Position numbers and translations under genes: made by a program
The notes under the pieces: model-generated
What the model saw: only the letters and a program-made list of their open reading frames with translations
The model's database searches: none
What the model was told of the DNA's origin: nothing
Shown here: positions 5,771-7,491 of the stretch, piece by piece
Layout: every line of letters begins with the position of its first letter
Position numbering within the stretch: position 1 is the first letter of the stretch
Assembly (NCBI GenBank): GCA_021781255.1
Contig: JAJXXG010000994.1
Location: 1-7,491 of the forward strand
DNA: 7,491 bases
From: Acidobacteriota bacterium
Lineage (GTDB): Bacteria; Acidobacteriota; Terriglobia; Terriglobales; Acidobacteriaceae
Direction: 5' to 3'

Positions 5771-6574
5771 TCAATTCTTCCCTGAGGAAAATTTTGTCTG
5801 CTGTTCGCTCGCTGCCGACCTGCCTATCCATCGCCATATCGAGCAATCCTCATAACTTGCATATGCGTACTCACCCTCCGGCTGGTTTTCAAGGATTGCG
5901 CGGTCAGCCTTTGCATCCTCGCGCGACCGCTTCACACGTCCAAGAAATAGCCGCGCAAACCCGCGCTCCATTTCCAGCACACCGTCTTGCTCATTGTTCA
6001 CATAAAGAAGGTCCAGTTCCTCCGGCCGGTCCGCAAACTGCGCCGCAACGCTCCTCGCCAGCCGCCTCATTACCGCTGCACCGAAGGGGTTGAACAGAAA
6101 CACCACGCAGTGCCCCTCTGGAAAGCTGAACTCTGCCGCATCGCCACACACCACCTTTAATGTCGTCGTCGCCCTGCCGGTCTTTCGCCACACCGCCGCA
6201 TTCCTGCGTGCAATGCCCGCAAGCTTGGGATTCAGTTCCACGCCCGTCACACTGCGGAAGGGCATCTCAGCCGCCAGAAGCATCCCACGTCCCATGCCCA
6301 CGCCCGCATCCACAAAGGCGAACTCCTCGGTGCGCATCCCCGGACGGCTTTTGCGCCATCGCTCAAGCAAGGTCTGAAACACCGAAGGCGCAATGCCAAA
6401 ATAGGCCGTCGCATGCCGGTCATGCCGGTGGCCGCTCTTCAGGTAGCGACCAGCGACAAGACCGCTCGTCCGCACGCCAAACCTCTCGTCAAACGGATGC
6501 CGCAGAAAACCCTCGGCTACAGTTAACCCGGGCAATCGCTTCCGCGGCTCTCTGCGCGCTTGAATGCTTTTCAT
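5771..6574 (-). CDS. Class I SAM-dependent methyltransferase, DOT1-like
   Basis: This 267-residue cytoplasmic protein has a Rossmann-type SAM-binding fold. FVDAGVGMGRG (87-97) is the glycine-rich motif I, GVELNP (111-116) ends strand 2 with the acidic residue that contacts the SAM ribose, GDAAEF (144-149) supplies the motif III acid, and FLFNPFG (159-165) is the motif IV strand. The FVD-G-GxGR plus FNPF pattern matches bacterial methyltransferases distantly related to the DOT1 histone-lysine family, whose substrates are mostly unknown. The N-terminal 80 residues are basic, with many Arg, His and Lys, and contain no membrane segment. The ATG at 6572-6574 is used; it lacks a clear ribosome site and lies 28 bp after the mechanosensitive channel stop, so coupling to that gene is possible. 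The C terminus is charged and Lys/Ser rich. The fold is secure; the target (protein, small molecule or nucleic acid) is not shown. Confidence 0.83.
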   Translation of the reverse strand: MKSIQARREPRKRLPGLTVAEGFLRHPFDERFGVRTSGLVAGRYLKSGHRHDRHATAYFGIAPSVFQTLLERWRKSRPGMRTEEFAFVDAGVGMGRGMLLAAEMPFRSVTGVELNPKLAGIARRNAAVWRKTGRATTTLKVVCGDAAEFSFPEGHCVVFLFNPFGAAVMRRLARSVAAQFADRPEELDLLYVNNEQDGVLEMERGFARLFLGRVKRSREDAKADRAILENQPEGEYAYASYEDCSIWRWIGRSAASEQQTKFSSGKN

Positions 6575-6602
6575 CGGAGAATCGAAGGCTGCAATCCTGG
6601 TT

Positions 6603-7491
6603 TCATGCGCCCTTGCCTTCTATCTGCGTATGCTTTTCTGCCTCTCGCATCAAAGAAATTGGGACGGAAATGGACCGCAGGTGCAAATCTCGCTGCGGGA
6701 ATGGGATCTCAATCCCCTCCTTAGAGAACAGCTTGAAGATTGCAAAATAGAGATCACTACGCAGGATCTGTGGGGTCCTCACCTGGTTCGTTGTCCACAC
6801 GCGAAGCTCGAAATCCAGTGAGCTGTCTCCAAAATCACAGAAAATTACATCCGGCTCCGGATATTCCAGCACGTCCGGATGGGCTTTCGCTACCTGAAGC
6901 AGCAGTCGCCGCACCTCTTCCGGATCACTCGAATACGATGTGCCCACTGCCAGCTTCAGCCGCACACTGCGGTCGTTCGCCGTCCAGTTCGTCACGCGCT
7001 GCCCCGTGAACTCCGAGTTGGGCACAATTATCACTACATTGTCATTCGTCCGCACCCAGGTGCTGCGCGCCGCAATTTGAACCACGTCACCCGTCAGATT
7101 CTCAATCTCCACGCGATCGCCCACCTTGATGGGCCGTTCGGCCAGCAAAATCAGGCCTGAAACAAAATTGTTTACCACTCCCTGCAGGCCAACGCCAATG
7201 CCCAATCCAACCGCACCGCCCAGAAATGCGATGCTGGATAGATCCAGCCCCAGTGATTGCAAGCCCACCGTCGCGCCGACAAAGAACACCACGTAACCCG
7301 ATGTCACTGACACTGCATATTGCAGTCCTTCGTCCAGCGACGTCCGCACCAGAATCCGTTTCTGCATCACCTTGCGCGTCAAATGCGACGCCAGGCTGAG
7401 CAAAATCATGTAGACCGTCGCCTTCATCATGAACAGCGGCGTCACGGGCAGGTTGCCAATCTTGAAGAACGAAATGCTAAGCGCCTTTCTG
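6603..7491 (-). CDS. MscS-family mechanosensitive ion channel, 5' end outside window
   Basis: This inner-membrane channel releases solutes when membrane tension rises, as in osmotic downshock. The reading frame is open to the window edge, so the N terminus is missing; 295 residues are visible. A GTG at 7443-7445 is in frame but codons before it (ending SISFFKIGNLP) look like channel sequence, so it is not taken as the start. Visible membrane segments lie at about residues 16-36, 55-80 and 84-116. The third is the Gly/Ala-rich pore helix, including LGGAVGLGIGVGLQGVVNNF (90-109). It is followed by RPIKVGDRVEI (119-129) and PNSEF (157-161), the conserved start of the beta domain. The alpha/beta cytoplasmic domain ends with EGIEIPFPQRDLHLR (258-272), a typical MscS ending. 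The methyltransferase starts 28 bp downstream. The upstream part may hold extra helices, since longer MscS paralogues exist. Confidence 0.93.
   Translation of the reverse strand, partial: RKALSISFFKIGNLPVTPLFMMKATVYMILLSLASHLTRKVMQKRILVRTSLDEGLQYAVSVTSGYVVFFVGATVGLQSLGLDLSSIAFLGGAVGLGIGVGLQGVVNNFVSGLILLAERPIKVGDRVEIENLTGDVVQIAARSTWVRTNDNVVIIVPNSEFTGQRVTNWTANDRSVRLKLAVGTSYSSDPEEVRRLLLQVAKAHPDVLEYPEPDVIFCDFGDSSLDFELRVWTTNQVRTPQILRSDLYFAIFKLFSKEGIEIPFPQRDLHLRSISVPISLMREAEKHTQIEGKGA

Noticed and set aside
5658..5846. A 62-codon minus-strand frame bridging the methyltransferase end and the kinase start
   Set aside because: It overlaps both genes in a different frame and resembles nothing; the gap is better explained as non-coding with hairpins.

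Overview
The window is a one-directional gene block: all six recognisable genes lie on the minus strand, so transcription runs from high to low coordinates. The DNA is moderately GC-rich with short gaps. The tetratricopeptide/VCBS/ASPIC-UnbV exported protein, the DOT1-like methyltransferase with an FNPFG motif and the overall style suggest a soil-type Acidobacteriota (Terriglobia) genome. This assignment comes from family knowledge; no rRNA or other marker is present.

In transcription order: (1) a mechanosensitive channel of the MscS family whose 5' end lies beyond the window (6603-7491). (2) A class I SAM-dependent methyltransferase with DOT1-like motifs (5771-6574), 28 bp downstream. (3) After a 117-bp gap with two small hairpins, a PfkB-family sugar kinase resembling fructokinase (4727-5653, possibly starting at 5695). 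(4) Four bases after the kinase stop, a 767-residue exported protein with an N-terminal helical/TPR part, a run of calcium-loop VCBS/FG-GAP repeats and a C-terminal ASPIC/UnbV domain (2419-4722). (5) After a 261-bp non-coding stretch, a regulator with a GntR winged helix joined to a LacI-type sugar-binding sensor, as in AraR (949-2157). (6) Thirteen bases further on, the first 311 codons of nicotinate phosphoribosyltransferase, pncB (1-935), cut by the window edge.

Two transcriptional groups are plausible. Genes 1-4 could be read together, with the kinase and the exported protein translationally coupled. The regulator and pncB very probably share a transcript starting in the 261-bp gap. The regulator looks like a sugar sensor, so its pairing with an NAD-salvage enzyme is the most curious contextual point. 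I see no tRNA, rRNA, CRISPR array, insertion sequence, prophage gene or intrinsic terminator with a clear T-run. No wholly new system is evident; the points worth following are the regulator-pncB pair, the kinase/exported-protein coupling and the methyltransferase of unknown substrate.
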